NCBI GenBank assembly: GCA_963795715.1
Contig: CAWCIY010000003.1
Location: 1,116,001 to 1,180,000, forward strand
Length of the DNA: 64,000 bases
Direction: 5' to 3'
Source of the DNA: JAFEDN01 sp963795715
GTDB lineage: Bacteria; Pseudomonadota; Gammaproteobacteria; Coxiellales; Coxiellaceae
The notes under the pieces are model-generated. The model was not told where the DNA came from. It was given only the letters and a program-made list of their open reading frames with translations, and searched no databases. Shown here one piece after another: positions 55,673 to 64,000 of the stretch. The first letter of the stretch is position 1; each line of letters opens with the position of its first letter. A program made the position numbers and the translations under genes.

Positions 55673-57067
55673 ATGGGCATAATAGGCTTTATGCCTCAAG
55701 TAAAAACCAAAGTCGCCTATTTTTGTCAAGAATGTGGTAATGAATTCCCAAAATGGCAAGGTCAATGTAGTGAATGCGGGCAATGGAATACTTTGACTGC
55801 AGCACCGGTCGCCAAAAAATCTTCTTCAGCCAGAGCCCAAAATGGTTATGCTGGAGAAAAGGCAAAAATTACCCCTTTATTATCAGTGTCTGCTGAAACC
55901 CAAACACGGTTAACTACTTCCTTGGCTGAGTTTGATCATGTTTTAGGCGGCGGATTGGTTTCTGATTCGGTCGTTTTGATTGGCGGCGATCCTGGGGTAG
56001 GCAAATCGACTTTGTTGCTACAAATTTTAGCGCAAATGCCCTCCGATTATCGTCCGCTCTATGTGACTGGTGAGGAATCTTTGCAACAAGTGGCGCTTCG
56101 CGCCAGACGCTTAGGTGTTGCTGCGGATCATTTGACTTTATTAACTGAAACTCAAGTCGAAAATATTTTAGCGTCAGCTGAATCGCATCAGCCTCGAGTT
56201 ATGGTCATCGATTCAGTACAAACCGTTTATACCGAAGTGGTTCCTTCTGCCCCGGGAGGAGTCAGCCAGGTTCGTGAAAGCACCGCCCAGTTAGTCCGTT
56301 TTGCCAAGCAAAAAGGCATTGCTTTGTTCTTAATTGGTCATGTCACCAAAGAAGGTGCGATAGCCGGTCCCCGAGTGCTCGAACATATGGTGGATACCGT
56401 ATTGTATTTTGAAAATCAAAACGACAGCCGTTTTCGGATTATTCGCGCTATTAAAAATCGTTTTGGAGCGGTGAATGAAATAGGGGTATTTGCCATGACT
56501 GACCAGGGTTTGAAGCAAGTCAGCAATCCTTCAGCTATTTTTCTTTCTCGATATACGGTTCCGGTTGCCGGCAGCGTGGTCATGGTAACTTGGGAAGGGA
56601 GTCGACCTTTATTGGTGGAAGTACAAGCTTTGGTGGATACCAGTCATTTGGCTAATCCACGACGATTAACTTTGGGCCTGGAACAAAACCGGTTGTCGAT
56701 GTTGTTTGCAGTGCTGCATCGGCATGGAGGAGTGGCAACCTACGATCAAGACGTCTTCGTCAATGTGGTCGGTGGGTTAAGGGTGATGGAAACCGGTGCT
56801 GATTTGGCGTTGATTTTAGCGGTGTTATCTAGTTTAAAAAATAAGCCGCTTCCAGTAGAATTGATTGTTTTTGGCGAACTAGGTTTGGCCGGGGAAATCA
56901 GACCAGTCCCGAGTGGGCAGGAGCGTTTGAAGGAAGCGGCAAAACATGGTTTTAAACGGGCTATTATTCCAAAAGCGAACGCACCGAAAACAGCTCCGCC
57001 TGGGATGACGGTGCTGGCAGTAGAAAGACTGAGTGAAGTGTTGGAGGAATTGTATGTACGAATATGA
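55673..57067 (+). CDS. radA: DNA repair protein RadA
   Basis: RecA-like ATPase for branch migration in recombination. About 465 residues: zinc finger CQECGNEFPKWQGQCSECGQW, Walker A GGDPGVGKSTLL, RadA motif KNRFGAVNEIG and a C-terminal Lon-protease-like domain (GGLRVMETGADLALILAVLSSL, VVFGELGLAGEIRPV-type sequence). ATG 55673 has gggagagg 5 bp before it; ATG 55625 (longer) and 55691 are alternatives. It overlaps glyA by 14 bp. Confidence 0.93.
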   Translation: MGIIGFMPQVKTKVAYFCQECGNEFPKWQGQCSECGQWNTLTAAPVAKKSSSARAQNGYAGEKAKITPLLSVSAETQTRLTTSLAEFDHVLGGGLVSDSVVLIGGDPGVGKSTLLLQILAQMPSDYRPLYVTGEESLQQVALRARRLGVAADHLTLLTETQVENILASAESHQPRVMVIDSVQTVYTEVVPSAPGGVSQVRESTAQLVRFAKQKGIALFLIGHVTKEGAIAGPRVLEHMVDTVLYFENQNDSRFRIIRAIKNRFGAVNEIGVFAMTDQGLKQVSNPSAIFLSRYTVPVAGSVVMVTWEGSRPLLVEVQALVDTSHLANPRRLTLGLEQNRLSMLFAVLHRHGGVATYDQDVFVNVVGGLRVMETGADLALILAVLSSLKNKPLPVELIVFGELGLAGEIRPVPSGQERLKEAAKHGFKRAIIPKANAPKTAPPGMTVLAVERLSEVLEELYVRI

Positions 57068-58310
57068 ATTATCAGTAGCAGGTTTCGATCCTGAATTATG
57101 GGCTGCAGTTGAAGATGAAGCCAAGCGTGAAGAGGAAGTCATGGAACTGATTGCTTCCGAAAATTATGTCAGCCCATACGTTTTAGCGATGCAAGGATCG
57201 ATATTAACCAATAAATACGCTGAAGGCTATCCCGGAAAGCGATATTATGGAGGCTGTCAATGCGTAGACCGAGTTGAACAGTTGGCCATAGACCGCGCCA
57301 AAACTTTATTCGGTGCAGATTATGCCAATGTGCAACCTCATTCAGGTTCTCAGGCCAATGCTGCCGCTTATATGGCATTACTCAAACCAGGAGAAACCAT
57401 CTTAGGAATGGCTTTGACCGAAGGGGGCCATTTAACGCACGGCGCCAAGGTCAGTTTTTCCGGCCAATTATATGATTCTGTGCAATACGGCCTGAACGGT
57501 AACGGTGAGATTGATTATGATCAAGTGGCGGATTTGGCTAAAGCGCATAAGCCCAAAGTGGTGGTTGCAGGTTTTTCAGCTTATTCCCGTCATGTGGATT
57601 GGCAGCGTTTTCGAGAGATAGCGGACAGCGTAGGAGCTTATTTATTCGTAGATATGGCGCATGTAGCAGGATTAGTGGCTGCAGGGTTGTATCCCTCACC
57701 CGTGCAAATTGCCGATGTAACTACCACCACTACTCATAAAACTTTGCGTGGACCCCGCGGTGGAATAATCTTAGCTAAAGCCAATCCGGAATTAGAAAAA
57801 CGCTTAAATATGGCGATTTTTCCAGGCACGCAAGGGGGGCCGCTGATGCATGTTATTGCCGCCAAAGCGGTGGCATTAAAAGAAGCCATAGAACCCGGTT
57901 TTAAAATTTATCAGCAGCAAGTGATTCATAACGCCCGTGCTATGGCTCAGAACATCATTCAGCGAGGATATCGAGTGGTTTCCGGCGGCACTGATAATCA
58001 CATGTTCTTGGTGAGCTTTTTAAATGAAGAATTTACCGGCAGAGACGCAGAAGCCGCATTAGGGCGCGCCAATATCACCGTCAATAAAAATACTGTTCCG
58101 GGAGAAAATCGTTCCCCATTTGTGACCAGCGGAATACGCATTGGTACGCCGGCGATTACCACTCGCGGATTAGGAAAATTAGAATCGGAACAGTTAGCGG
58201 GGTGGATTTGTGATATATTAGACAATATTAACAATGAAACTGTAATAGCCGATGTCCGTTTAAAAGTGTTAGAGCTTTGCCGCAGTTTTCCGGTGTATAA
58301 GATAGATTGA
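57054..58310 (+). CDS. glyA: Serine hydroxymethyltransferase
   Basis: 418 residues from ATG 57054 (MYEYELSVAGFDPELWAAVE). PLP enzyme that converts serine and tetrahydrofolate to glycine and methylene-tetrahydrofolate. Seen: ELIASENYVS, QPHSGSQANAAAY, DMAHVAGLVAAGLYP, the PLP-lysine motif TTTTHKTLRGPRGG and the C-terminal RIGTPAITTRG. Complete. It forms a tight cluster with radA and nrdR; glyA-nrdR-nusB is a common gammaproteobacterial order. Confidence 0.96.
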   Translation: MYEYELSVAGFDPELWAAVEDEAKREEEVMELIASENYVSPYVLAMQGSILTNKYAEGYPGKRYYGGCQCVDRVEQLAIDRAKTLFGADYANVQPHSGSQANAAAYMALLKPGETILGMALTEGGHLTHGAKVSFSGQLYDSVQYGLNGNGEIDYDQVADLAKAHKPKVVVAGFSAYSRHVDWQRFREIADSVGAYLFVDMAHVAGLVAAGLYPSPVQIADVTTTTTHKTLRGPRGGIILAKANPELEKRLNMAIFPGTQGGPLMHVIAAKAVALKEAIEPGFKIYQQQVIHNARAMAQNIIQRGYRVVSGGTDNHMFLVSFLNEEFTGRDAEAALGRANITVNKNTVPGENRSPFVTSGIRIGTPAITTRGLGKLESEQLAGWICDILDNINNETVIADVRLKVLELCRSFPVYKID

Positions 58311-58317
58311 GGTAACG

Positions 58318-58776
58318 GTGTTTTGTCCCTATTGTTCAACCCATGAAACCAAAGTGATTGACTCCCGTTTAGTGGATGAGGGCACCCAGGTGCGCCGCCG
58401 GCGAGAATGTGTGAGTTGTGGCGAACGGTTTACTACTTTGGAAACCGCTGCATTGGTTTTACCTTTGTTGATAAAACGGGATGGGCGCCGATGCGCTTTT
58501 GAAACCGAAAAATTGCGCAAGGGTATTTTGCGGGCGGTGGAAAAAAGACCGGTTACTTCTGAGCAAATTGAAGCCGTCATTCGCCGTATCATTCATCAAT
58601 TGCGAAGCAGTGGAGAACGGGAAGTCACTTCAGAGAGATTGGGTGAGCTTGTCATGAACGAATTGCGTCAACTCGATAAAGTCGCCTATGTGCGTTTTGC
58701 TTCGGTTTATCGCAGTTTTCAAGATGTAGACTGCTTTTCAAAAAGAAATACAAAAATTATTAAAGCATTCCGATGA
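58318..58776 (+). CDS. nrdR: Transcriptional repressor NrdR
   Basis: 152 residues starting at GTG 58318. Zinc ribbon FCPYCSTHETKVIDSR with RRRRECVSCGERFTTLE, then an ATP-cone (LLIKRDGRRCAFETEKLRKGILRAVEKRPV) and KVAYVRFASVYRSFQDVDCF. Represses ribonucleotide reductase genes according to dATP/ATP. No NrdR boxes were seen locally. Stop overlaps the nusB start (ATGA). Confidence 0.94.
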   Translation: MFCPYCSTHETKVIDSRLVDEGTQVRRRRECVSCGERFTTLETAALVLPLLIKRDGRRCAFETEKLRKGILRAVEKRPVTSEQIEAVIRRIIHQLRSSGEREVTSERLGELVMNELRQLDKVAYVRFASVYRSFQDVDCFSKRNTKIIKAFR

Positions 58777-59209
58777 ATGAAAAAACACGACATAGCAAGC
58801 ATTATTCACGTTGTTGCGCTGTGCAAGCCTTGTATCAATGGCAGCATACGCAACAATCTGCAGATGAAATCATCGAGAGTTCATTGCTGAACAACATACC
58901 AAAAATGCCGATCGTAAATATTTTAAAAAATTGGTGCGTGGCACAATTACCGAGCAAACAGCCATTGATCAGAAATTTATTCCCCATTTGGATCGAGATA
59001 TCGCAGTTTTAACTCCGGTAGAATTAGCTGTTTTACGGTTGGCGACCTATGAATTAGTCTATTGTCCGGAAGTTCCTTATAAGGTGGTCATTAATGAAGC
59101 TCTGGAAATAGCCAAAGATTATGGCGCCGATCAAAGTTATAAATATGTGAATGCAATTTTGGATGTGTTGGCTGCGAAGCTTAGGGAAATTGAAATCCCT
59201 GCCAAGTAA
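58773..59209 (+). pseudogene. nusB: Transcription antitermination factor NusB, one frameshift
   Basis: Binds rRNA boxA with S10. The start MNEKTRHSKHYSRCCAVQALYQWQHT is normal. Near 58880 the frame shifts, and the continuation is EFIAEQHTKNADRKYFKKLV, then RDIAVLTPVELAVLRLATYEL, VPYKVVINEALEIAKDYGADQSYKYVNAILD to a stop at 59207-59209. Joined length is about 145 residues, as in other NusB proteins. Confidence 0.87.
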
Positions 59210-59246
59210 GCCTCACTAGTCTAAAATTAGCTAAGATGGATTTTTT

Positions 59247-59405
59247 AAAATCCCTCCCAACCTCCCTTTTGCAAAGGAAGGGGGCTTTCAACTTCCCCCT
59301 TTGACAAATCGGCAGGAGAGCCGATTTGGACGCGCGTAAGCGCGGGGCGAAGCCCCGAGGAACAGGATGTTCCGAGTCAAAAAAGGGGATTGAGGGGGAT
59401 TTTTT
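59247..59405. repeat. MITE-like element made of consecutive hairpins
   Basis: Outer arms aaaatccctcccaacctccc (from 59247) and ggggattgagggggattttt (59385-59404) are imperfect inverted repeats. Between them are five back-to-back hairpins: cctttTGCaaagg (59265-59277); aaatcggc/gccgattt (59306-59327); cgcgc/gcgcg (59331-59344); ggggc/gcccc (59344-59356); ggaaca/tgttcc (59359-59373). It sits 15 bp before phhA. Confidence 0.75.
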
Positions 59406-59420
59406 AGGAGATAAAAAAAT

Positions 59421-60197
59421 ATGCCTAAGTACGTTGCCAAAAAGCCGGACCAGAACGGTAACATAGCTTTTACTTCAGAAGAAAATGCGGTTTGGAACAC
59501 TTTATTAACCAGGCAACTGAAAATTGTTGAAAACCGGGCTTGTGATGAATTTATCCAGGGGCTTAAAAAACTGAACTTTCCCCCGGATAGAGTTCCGCAA
59601 TGCCATGAGGTCAATGCGGTTTTGCAGGCTGAAACTGGATGGTCGGTAGTCCCTGTGGATGCAATTATCCCATTGGGTGAATTTTTTCGACTGTTGGCGA
59701 ATAGGCAATTCCCTGCCGCTAGCTTTATCCGTCGCCGTGAAGATCTAGATTATTTACAAGAACCGGATATATTTCACGAATATTTTGGTCATTGCCCATT
59801 GTTGACACATCCTGCTTATGCCGACTTTGTTCATTGGTACGGCAAAACTGTTTTAACCATGCCGCCTAGTTCACAATCTTTATTGGGCCGCATGTTTTGG
59901 TTCACTATTGAATTTGGTCTGGTGGAAACAGAGAAAGGATTACGTGTCTATGGCGGAGGAATTCTTTCTTCTTTTACTGAAACGGTATATGCCCTAGAAG
60001 ATAAAAAAGTGCAGCGTTTAACTTTTAGTATAATGGAAATTTTAAATACGAGTTACAAATACAATGAAATTCAACCCCGTTATTTTGTACTACAGAATTT
60101 GGATCAACTATTTAAAATAAAAAACGAACGCATTGTTAAAATCATTAATGCGGTGGCTTCAGGAGCTGATCCCGGTGAAGATTTTGTGATTTGTTAA
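59421..60197 (+). CDS. phhA: Phenylalanine 4-monooxygenase
   Basis: 258 residues, the short bacterial form. Iron- and pterin-dependent hydroxylation of phenylalanine to tyrosine. Seen: VPQCHEVNAVLQAETGWSVVPVDAIIPLGEFFRLLANRQFP, the iron-binding DIFHEYFGHCPLLTHP (two His) and FGLVETEKGLRVYGGGILSS (Glu ligand). Complete. Its ribosome site (ttaggag, 59404-59410) lies at the edge of the hairpin element, so that element may affect its expression. Confidence 0.94.
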   Translation: MPKYVAKKPDQNGNIAFTSEENAVWNTLLTRQLKIVENRACDEFIQGLKKLNFPPDRVPQCHEVNAVLQAETGWSVVPVDAIIPLGEFFRLLANRQFPAASFIRRREDLDYLQEPDIFHEYFGHCPLLTHPAYADFVHWYGKTVLTMPPSSQSLLGRMFWFTIEFGLVETEKGLRVYGGGILSSFTETVYALEDKKVQRLTFSIMEILNTSYKYNEIQPRYFVLQNLDQLFKIKNERIVKIINAVASGADPGEDFVIC

Positions 60198-60268
60198 TCT
60201 ACAAATTTTATTCTGGCGACAATTTCCTTAAAAAAAGACTTAGACCAACTCAACACTGTCAGTATCTT

Positions 60269-61168
60269 TTAAAAAAAGTCGTTACCTAGATACGAAGAAG
60301 TAGTAGGTTTATTATCGCTTGCTTCAGATTTTGGCTGTTCATACAATCTTCCAAATAAAGTTGTGCTTTTTAATATAGCAAGGAGTTCCTGGTCTATTTT
60401 TTTATTAAATACTGTACCATCGAGTAATAAGGGATGTTTATCAAAAAATGGGGTAAAAGAGAACCCTCTAGACTGAGTATTAGGCAGTATTATTTGGACA
60501 ATCGCCAAAAGATCATCGTTAAAATTTTTAATAATACTCTCTTTTTGACTACTTGCGGTTAGTTTTAAAAATTCAGGCAAACTCAACAGTAACTTCTGGT
60601 TATTCTTTGAGATTTTCTTAATTCTACTTAATAACAATTTTAAAACGTCATTATCTTTGGTAGTTAAAGATGCTTGTGCTTTAGTTTGAAACTTGGTTAC
60701 TACATATCTTAGCTGTGCTTCTAGCTGTTTAGATGCTGTCGGTTCGCGCCATAATGATAAGAGCAGTAATAAACCTGACGCTACGTAGGATTTATGTTTT
60801 TGGAGCCATTCGTTAATATCACTTTCTTCCTCAATGAGCCAAGAAATAAGCGATGTAATCCCATCTGTAAGGATAAGATTCTGGTTGCTTTCGCTGGCTA
60901 TGATCTCATAAGGTAGGCCGTTGCTACCAATATTTTTCCCAAGATCTTTCATGAAATCATCATATTTTTTCTTAAATTTATCGATGACTTCTTGCTTATT
61001 AGTGTTTTGATTTAACAGGTCCAGCTTTAGCTCATAAAACATATTGTCTAAACTTTTTTTCCATGGTTTAAGAATGTCTTTAGTTTCACCTAGAAAGGCC
61101 CACTTTGATGGCGTAGGTACTACTTTATTTTCAGCTGGGCTTCTTCTGATTAGCGTGAATTTAAACAT
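60269..61168 (-). CDS. Unknown helical protein, effector-like
   Basis: 299 residues from ATG 61168 (MFKFTLIRRSPAENKVVPTP), with gggag at 61174-61178. Nearly all predicted helix and rich in Lys, Leu and Asn; one hydrophobic run (SYVASGLLLLLSLW, about 127-140) is too short to be certain as a membrane helix. The C-terminus is polar and acidic (EQPKSEASDNKPTTSSYLGN), a composition often seen in type IV Dot/Icm substrates. I recognise no domain. It shares a 178-bp intergenic region with the large gene at 61347. Confidence 0.6.
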   Translation of the reverse strand: MFKFTLIRRSPAENKVVPTPSKWAFLGETKDILKPWKKSLDNMFYELKLDLLNQNTNKQEVIDKFKKKYDDFMKDLGKNIGSNGLPYEIIASESNQNLILTDGITSLISWLIEEESDINEWLQKHKSYVASGLLLLLSLWREPTASKQLEAQLRYVVTKFQTKAQASLTTKDNDVLKLLLSRIKKISKNNQKLLLSLPEFLKLTASSQKESIIKNFNDDLLAIVQIILPNTQSRGFSFTPFFDKHPLLLDGTVFNKKIDQELLAILKSTTLFGRLYEQPKSEASDNKPTTSSYLGNDFF

Positions 61169-61238
61169 ATTTACTCCCACAGTATATTTTCAAATTTCTT
61201 AAATATACGCATTTTATCACCAACAGAGAATTTTTCAA

Positions 61239-61271
61239 GTTAATATTCCGTTAATGACGGCATTGTATAAT
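61239..61271 (+). promoter_or_regulatory. PmrA-box-like tandem repeat with -10 hexamer
   Basis: gttaatatt (61239-61247), CC, gttaatgac (61250-61258): two TTAAT units 11 bp apart, matching the tandem cTTAATatT-N2-cTTAATatT element that I recall for PmrA-controlled effector promoters in Legionella and Coxiella. TATAAT follows at 61266-61271, so the box covers the -35 region, as in those promoters. The gene start is 76 bp downstream. AT-rich DNA makes chance matches possible. Confidence 0.5.
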
Positions 61272-61346
61272 AATAAATACATTACGAATTACCGGTTTGA
61301 ATAAATAAATTATAACCATATAAGATTGTTTTAATCCAGGTGATAT

Positions 61347-63683
61347 ATGAAAGACCATGATATTCAGAAACTGCTCTATATTGAAAAACCCTTAAAATCC
61401 AAACTAGACAAAAATAGCCATTCTTCCATCAAAAGTCGCGATGTTATGGTGCTACAGGCGAACGAAGGGGGTCTTCGTTTCTCTGGAGAAATTCACGAAA
61501 TGAGTGAGGAACCCACTAAATATATACTAGAACGTATGATTCAACATATTAAAAATATGGCTGAAATTGCTATTAAACATCATATTGCCGATAATTTTAA
61601 GATGGTTGACAATCAAGCGGTAATGCGACCAGAGGCTGAGAATAATATTACTCGATTAATTTTTACTGAATTTAGCTTTTATCCAAGCACAGAACGGGGT
61701 CCGCTGACAGAGCTTGAGTTTAAGGAGTTAATGGAACAATTGGTAGAATTTGCTAAAACCCTACCTCCCAACCTACATTTGGTACTCTCTTCCTTTCCAG
61801 TAGTCGAGGCCAAAGGTAATGTACACAATGTGGCAAGTTATATTCAATGTAATGGTAAGTCTGCTGATCCCATTATTACCAACTTCGCCAAAGCAGTCCC
61901 TTCTGACGAGGACGTTGTTTATCCTGGCACAAAAAATACATATTTTACCCAAGGCCATAGAAACAATGCTTTCACTTATAAACTTAAAAGACATGTCAGC
62001 AAGTTGGCAAAAGAATTAGGTGAATGCAAGGATTTTCAAGAATCAGCTATTGATTTAATTGATATTACTTTATCACATTGCGCCTCTGACTCAAGTCTTT
62101 CCCTAGGTGAACTGATATCTAAACTAAACGAATTACGTAACGCAATTAGAGAAGGATCATTTACTATAGACCAAGCGACTCATTTCGCTAGGGAATTGAT
62201 CCAATTGGAAAAAGAATTTCGAGACACTGTTGAGGAACAAGATGAAAAAACCTTGGCATTCGTTAAGACGCAAGTTGATAATTTGCCCTTAACCTCCCGC
62301 CGGGATGAAAATTTTATGTTAACAGAGCTCTCTAAGCAGTTGAAAACGTTATTGAAGGATTTAAACGAAACACCTCCGATCATTGATAGCGCCGCCATTG
62401 CTTGGCATTATACTCGTGATATTCGTGATTTTCCATCAAAAGCAAAAACAGTAACGCTACTGACTAGTCTTTTAGGAAATGAATATAAATCATCGCGGGA
62501 ACTCAGTGACCAGATCAAAGAATTACACGCTATTATCCCAGAAATTGATAGCGCTATTGAAAGTAATAAAAAACGGGCAGTAGATTATAGTTGGTCGCAC
62601 GGTGGTAATTTGCGTTGTGTTACACAGGGTGGTGTTGAGTTCACTACTGCAGTCGATATTTGTTACGATCATTCAGTTGGAGTGGCAAAACGCAGTCATC
62701 AGCAAAATATTTTAAAAGGAATGCAATCTTTAAACCAAGCCATAGATAGTCAAGTCAATCATCTCATTACGTCTAATACAGTTTTCCATTATTCTGAAAA
62801 TATCATATCGCAAAGTTTTACTCATGTAGATGCAAACCCAGTTAGGACTGGTGTTTTCGACAGATCTTCTATGCGAAAGCAAGATCCAGAAGAAGAATTT
62901 AATGTTCCTACTGCTTTTGGATCTACTGCACGCGTACACGTCGCCATACCAAGAGAAATAGGCAGACCTAGCAAAGAAGTAGCAACCTTGATCGATAGGC
63001 ATAATCAATTATTTATAAAAGTTGAAGCGCTCCGGATCCTCGATAAACAAAAACAAATGTCTCCAATAACCGGTGAGATTAATCAAAAACTCCGACAAGT
63101 CCTTGGCGAATTTGCGGTGAAAGATTTTGAAAGGTTTCTGCTTAAAAATGAAATAGCCCAATTGCGGAGGCTTGCTGAGAATGAATTTAAAAAAGAGGGG
63201 GTTCACATCCATTCAGATTCTTTGGGAACTGTTTTTTTAAAAGTACAAGATCGCTTTAAAGACTTCGCGCAACTTTTACAATTACTTTCACAATTATTTT
63301 CAGACGCCAAGCCTCAAGCTCCGCTTAAACAACTAATTGCAAAAATGATGTTAAACAAAGTGATTGCGGGATGCGAGCATTGGAGTAAGGTTTGCCCCAA
63401 AACACAAGAGAAAGTGCTTAATCTCATGGGTCATGCACTTTTACAAAATGATCACATCAACTTTTCTAATTCTCAACAGCTTAATAAAATTGTTACAGGG
63501 CTAGAAAAGCAGCTTCAAGAAGCAATAGTTGAGAAAAAGAGCTGGAAGGCTGCTTTTTATAAATCAGCAACTAAGGAATATGATATCCACTTTGATAATC
63601 AAAAAGGCCTATCAAATGCTCGTGTCAACAGTTTGATTACAACCACCGCCGATCTGGTTATTGAGTCTTCGGCCCGCATGTAA
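61347..63683 (+). CDS. Large effector-like protein with nitrilase-like core
   Basis: 778 residues. The N-terminal part resembles a carbon-nitrogen hydrolase split by an insertion: DVMVLQANEGG (about 32-42, strand 1), LIFTEFSFYPSTERGPLTEL (Glu108), LHLVLSSFPVVEAKGNVHNVASYI, a Lys at 182 (NFAKAVPSDEDVVYPG), then a helical insert (about 210-405) and GGVEFTTAVDICYDHSVGVA (Cys439), giving a possible Glu-Lys-Cys triad. From about 500 on it is helical with no known domain. No signal peptide. Behind a PmrA-like box, it is a candidate Dot/Icm effector. All this is inference from patterns; it could equally be an unrelated protein. Confidence 0.6.
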   Translation: MKDHDIQKLLYIEKPLKSKLDKNSHSSIKSRDVMVLQANEGGLRFSGEIHEMSEEPTKYILERMIQHIKNMAEIAIKHHIADNFKMVDNQAVMRPEAENNITRLIFTEFSFYPSTERGPLTELEFKELMEQLVEFAKTLPPNLHLVLSSFPVVEAKGNVHNVASYIQCNGKSADPIITNFAKAVPSDEDVVYPGTKNTYFTQGHRNNAFTYKLKRHVSKLAKELGECKDFQESAIDLIDITLSHCASDSSLSLGELISKLNELRNAIREGSFTIDQATHFARELIQLEKEFRDTVEEQDEKTLAFVKTQVDNLPLTSRRDENFMLTELSKQLKTLLKDLNETPPIIDSAAIAWHYTRDIRDFPSKAKTVTLLTSLLGNEYKSSRELSDQIKELHAIIPEIDSAIESNKKRAVDYSWSHGGNLRCVTQGGVEFTTAVDICYDHSVGVAKRSHQQNILKGMQSLNQAIDSQVNHLITSNTVFHYSENIISQSFTHVDANPVRTGVFDRSSMRKQDPEEEFNVPTAFGSTARVHVAIPREIGRPSKEVATLIDRHNQLFIKVEALRILDKQKQMSPITGEINQKLRQVLGEFAVKDFERFLLKNEIAQLRRLAENEFKKEGVHIHSDSLGTVFLKVQDRFKDFAQLLQLLSQLFSDAKPQAPLKQLIAKMMLNKVIAGCEHWSKVCPKTQEKVLNLMGHALLQNDHINFSNSQQLNKIVTGLEKQLQEAIVEKKSWKAAFYKSATKEYDIHFDNQKGLSNARVNSLITTTADLVIESSARM

Positions 63684-63693
63684 CAGCGTCTTT

Positions 63694-64000
63694 TTATTTG
63701 GGCAATTTTTCAGGGCGAATCATCATCCAACTACTAATCAGGCCTATGGTGGCTAATATAAAGCAGACCAGCATACTAATCCCCATCCCGTGCACGAAAC
63801 AAGTCCGCAAAATATCCAACAACGCCGGTATGTCATGGCTATTAAATTGACTGAGCTGTTCAGCAGTATAATGCGGAGTGCCGATGACTGTTTTTAAAAT
63901 TTGTACGTGCGTATGGTCTAACTGACGCCACTCAGTTTGCGAGATGATCGAACCCAGTTTCATCCCGCCAAAATCAATAATGATCACAGAACTTAAGATA
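63694..64000 (-). CDS. C-terminal end of a membrane transporter, cut by window edge
   Basis: The frame is open to the last base of the window; the GTG at 63987 is internal. About 102 residues are visible: a polar segment (SIISQTEWRQLDHTHVQILK, NSHDIPALLDILRTCFVHGM) and one strong membrane helix (SMLVCFILATIGLISSWMMI), then a short basic tail. The order fits the last loop and helix of a DHA2/EmrB-type major facilitator transporter. It is convergent with the effector-like gene, 10 bp from its stop. Confidence 0.6.
   Translation of the reverse strand, partial: ILSSVIIIDFGGMKLGSIISQTEWRQLDHTHVQILKTVIGTPHYTAEQLSQFNSHDIPALLDILRTCFVHGMGISMLVCFILATIGLISSWMMIRPEKLPK

Overview
The window is a stretch of moderately AT-rich gammaproteobacterial chromosome. 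Several features point to an intracellular, host-associated member of the Legionellales (Legionella, Coxiella, Rickettsiella or Diplorickettsia-like): the gene order initiator tRNA-rimP-nusA-infB-rbfA-truB downstream of nuoN; lipid A genes msbA-lpxK; a large intracellular-effector-like protein (61347-63683) behind a PmrA-box-like tandem TTAAT repeat; a plant-like GRDP domain protein; many orphan membrane or coiled-coil proteins; and abundant insertion sequences and gene decay. Genus cannot be fixed from sequence alone.

Layout. 1-10.2 kb is accessory DNA: three IS66-family (TnpC-only) elements, two of them in tandem at the same 8-bp target, which itself lies in the end of a fourth, inverted copy; a tandem gene duplication; a GNAT acetyltransferase; and several unrecognised genes. 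10.2-14.5 kb holds znuBCA, a 160-bp palindrome, galU and a glutathione S-transferase. 14.6-17.1 kb holds rpsO and pnp, both frameshifted. 17.07-20.7 kb is a lipase/esterase gene split by a 2.9-kb serine-recombinase element; removing the element between two copies of GTCA restores the lipase frame. 20.8-30 kb holds a PAAR-like protein, comEC, msbA-lpxK, a Phd/PIN toxin-antitoxin pair and gatB. 29.5-37.8 kb is a tightly overlapping assimilatory sulfate reduction operon: TauE-type permease, APS/PAPS reductase, ATP sulfurylase, siroheme synthase, sulfite reductase, and a TPR/GltD-like/ferredoxin fusion that probably feeds it electrons. It is followed by a decayed cysE. 38.4-41.5 kb holds a DUF2141 protein, gatCA and a degenerate J-domain protein. 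41.7-47.6 kb holds nuoJKLMN only, without nuoA-I. 47.7-54.6 kb holds an unknown gene, tRNA-fMet and rimP-nusA-infB-rbfA-truB. 54.6-59.2 kb holds tal, radA, glyA, nrdR and nusB. 59.2-64 kb holds a hairpin-rich mobile repeat, phhA, two effector-like genes and the end of a transporter.

A striking property is that single-base frameshifts concentrate in highly conserved, mostly essential genes (rpsO, pnp, nuoJ-N, rimP, nusA, infB, rbfA, truB, nusB), while intervening genes such as comEC, msbA, gatAB and the sulfur operon are intact. The protein sequence between breaks is well conserved, so the breaks are either very recent or sequencing/consensus errors. I mark these genes as 'pseudogene' only in the sense of a broken reading frame.

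No rRNA, CRISPR array, phage structural genes or replication origin was seen.
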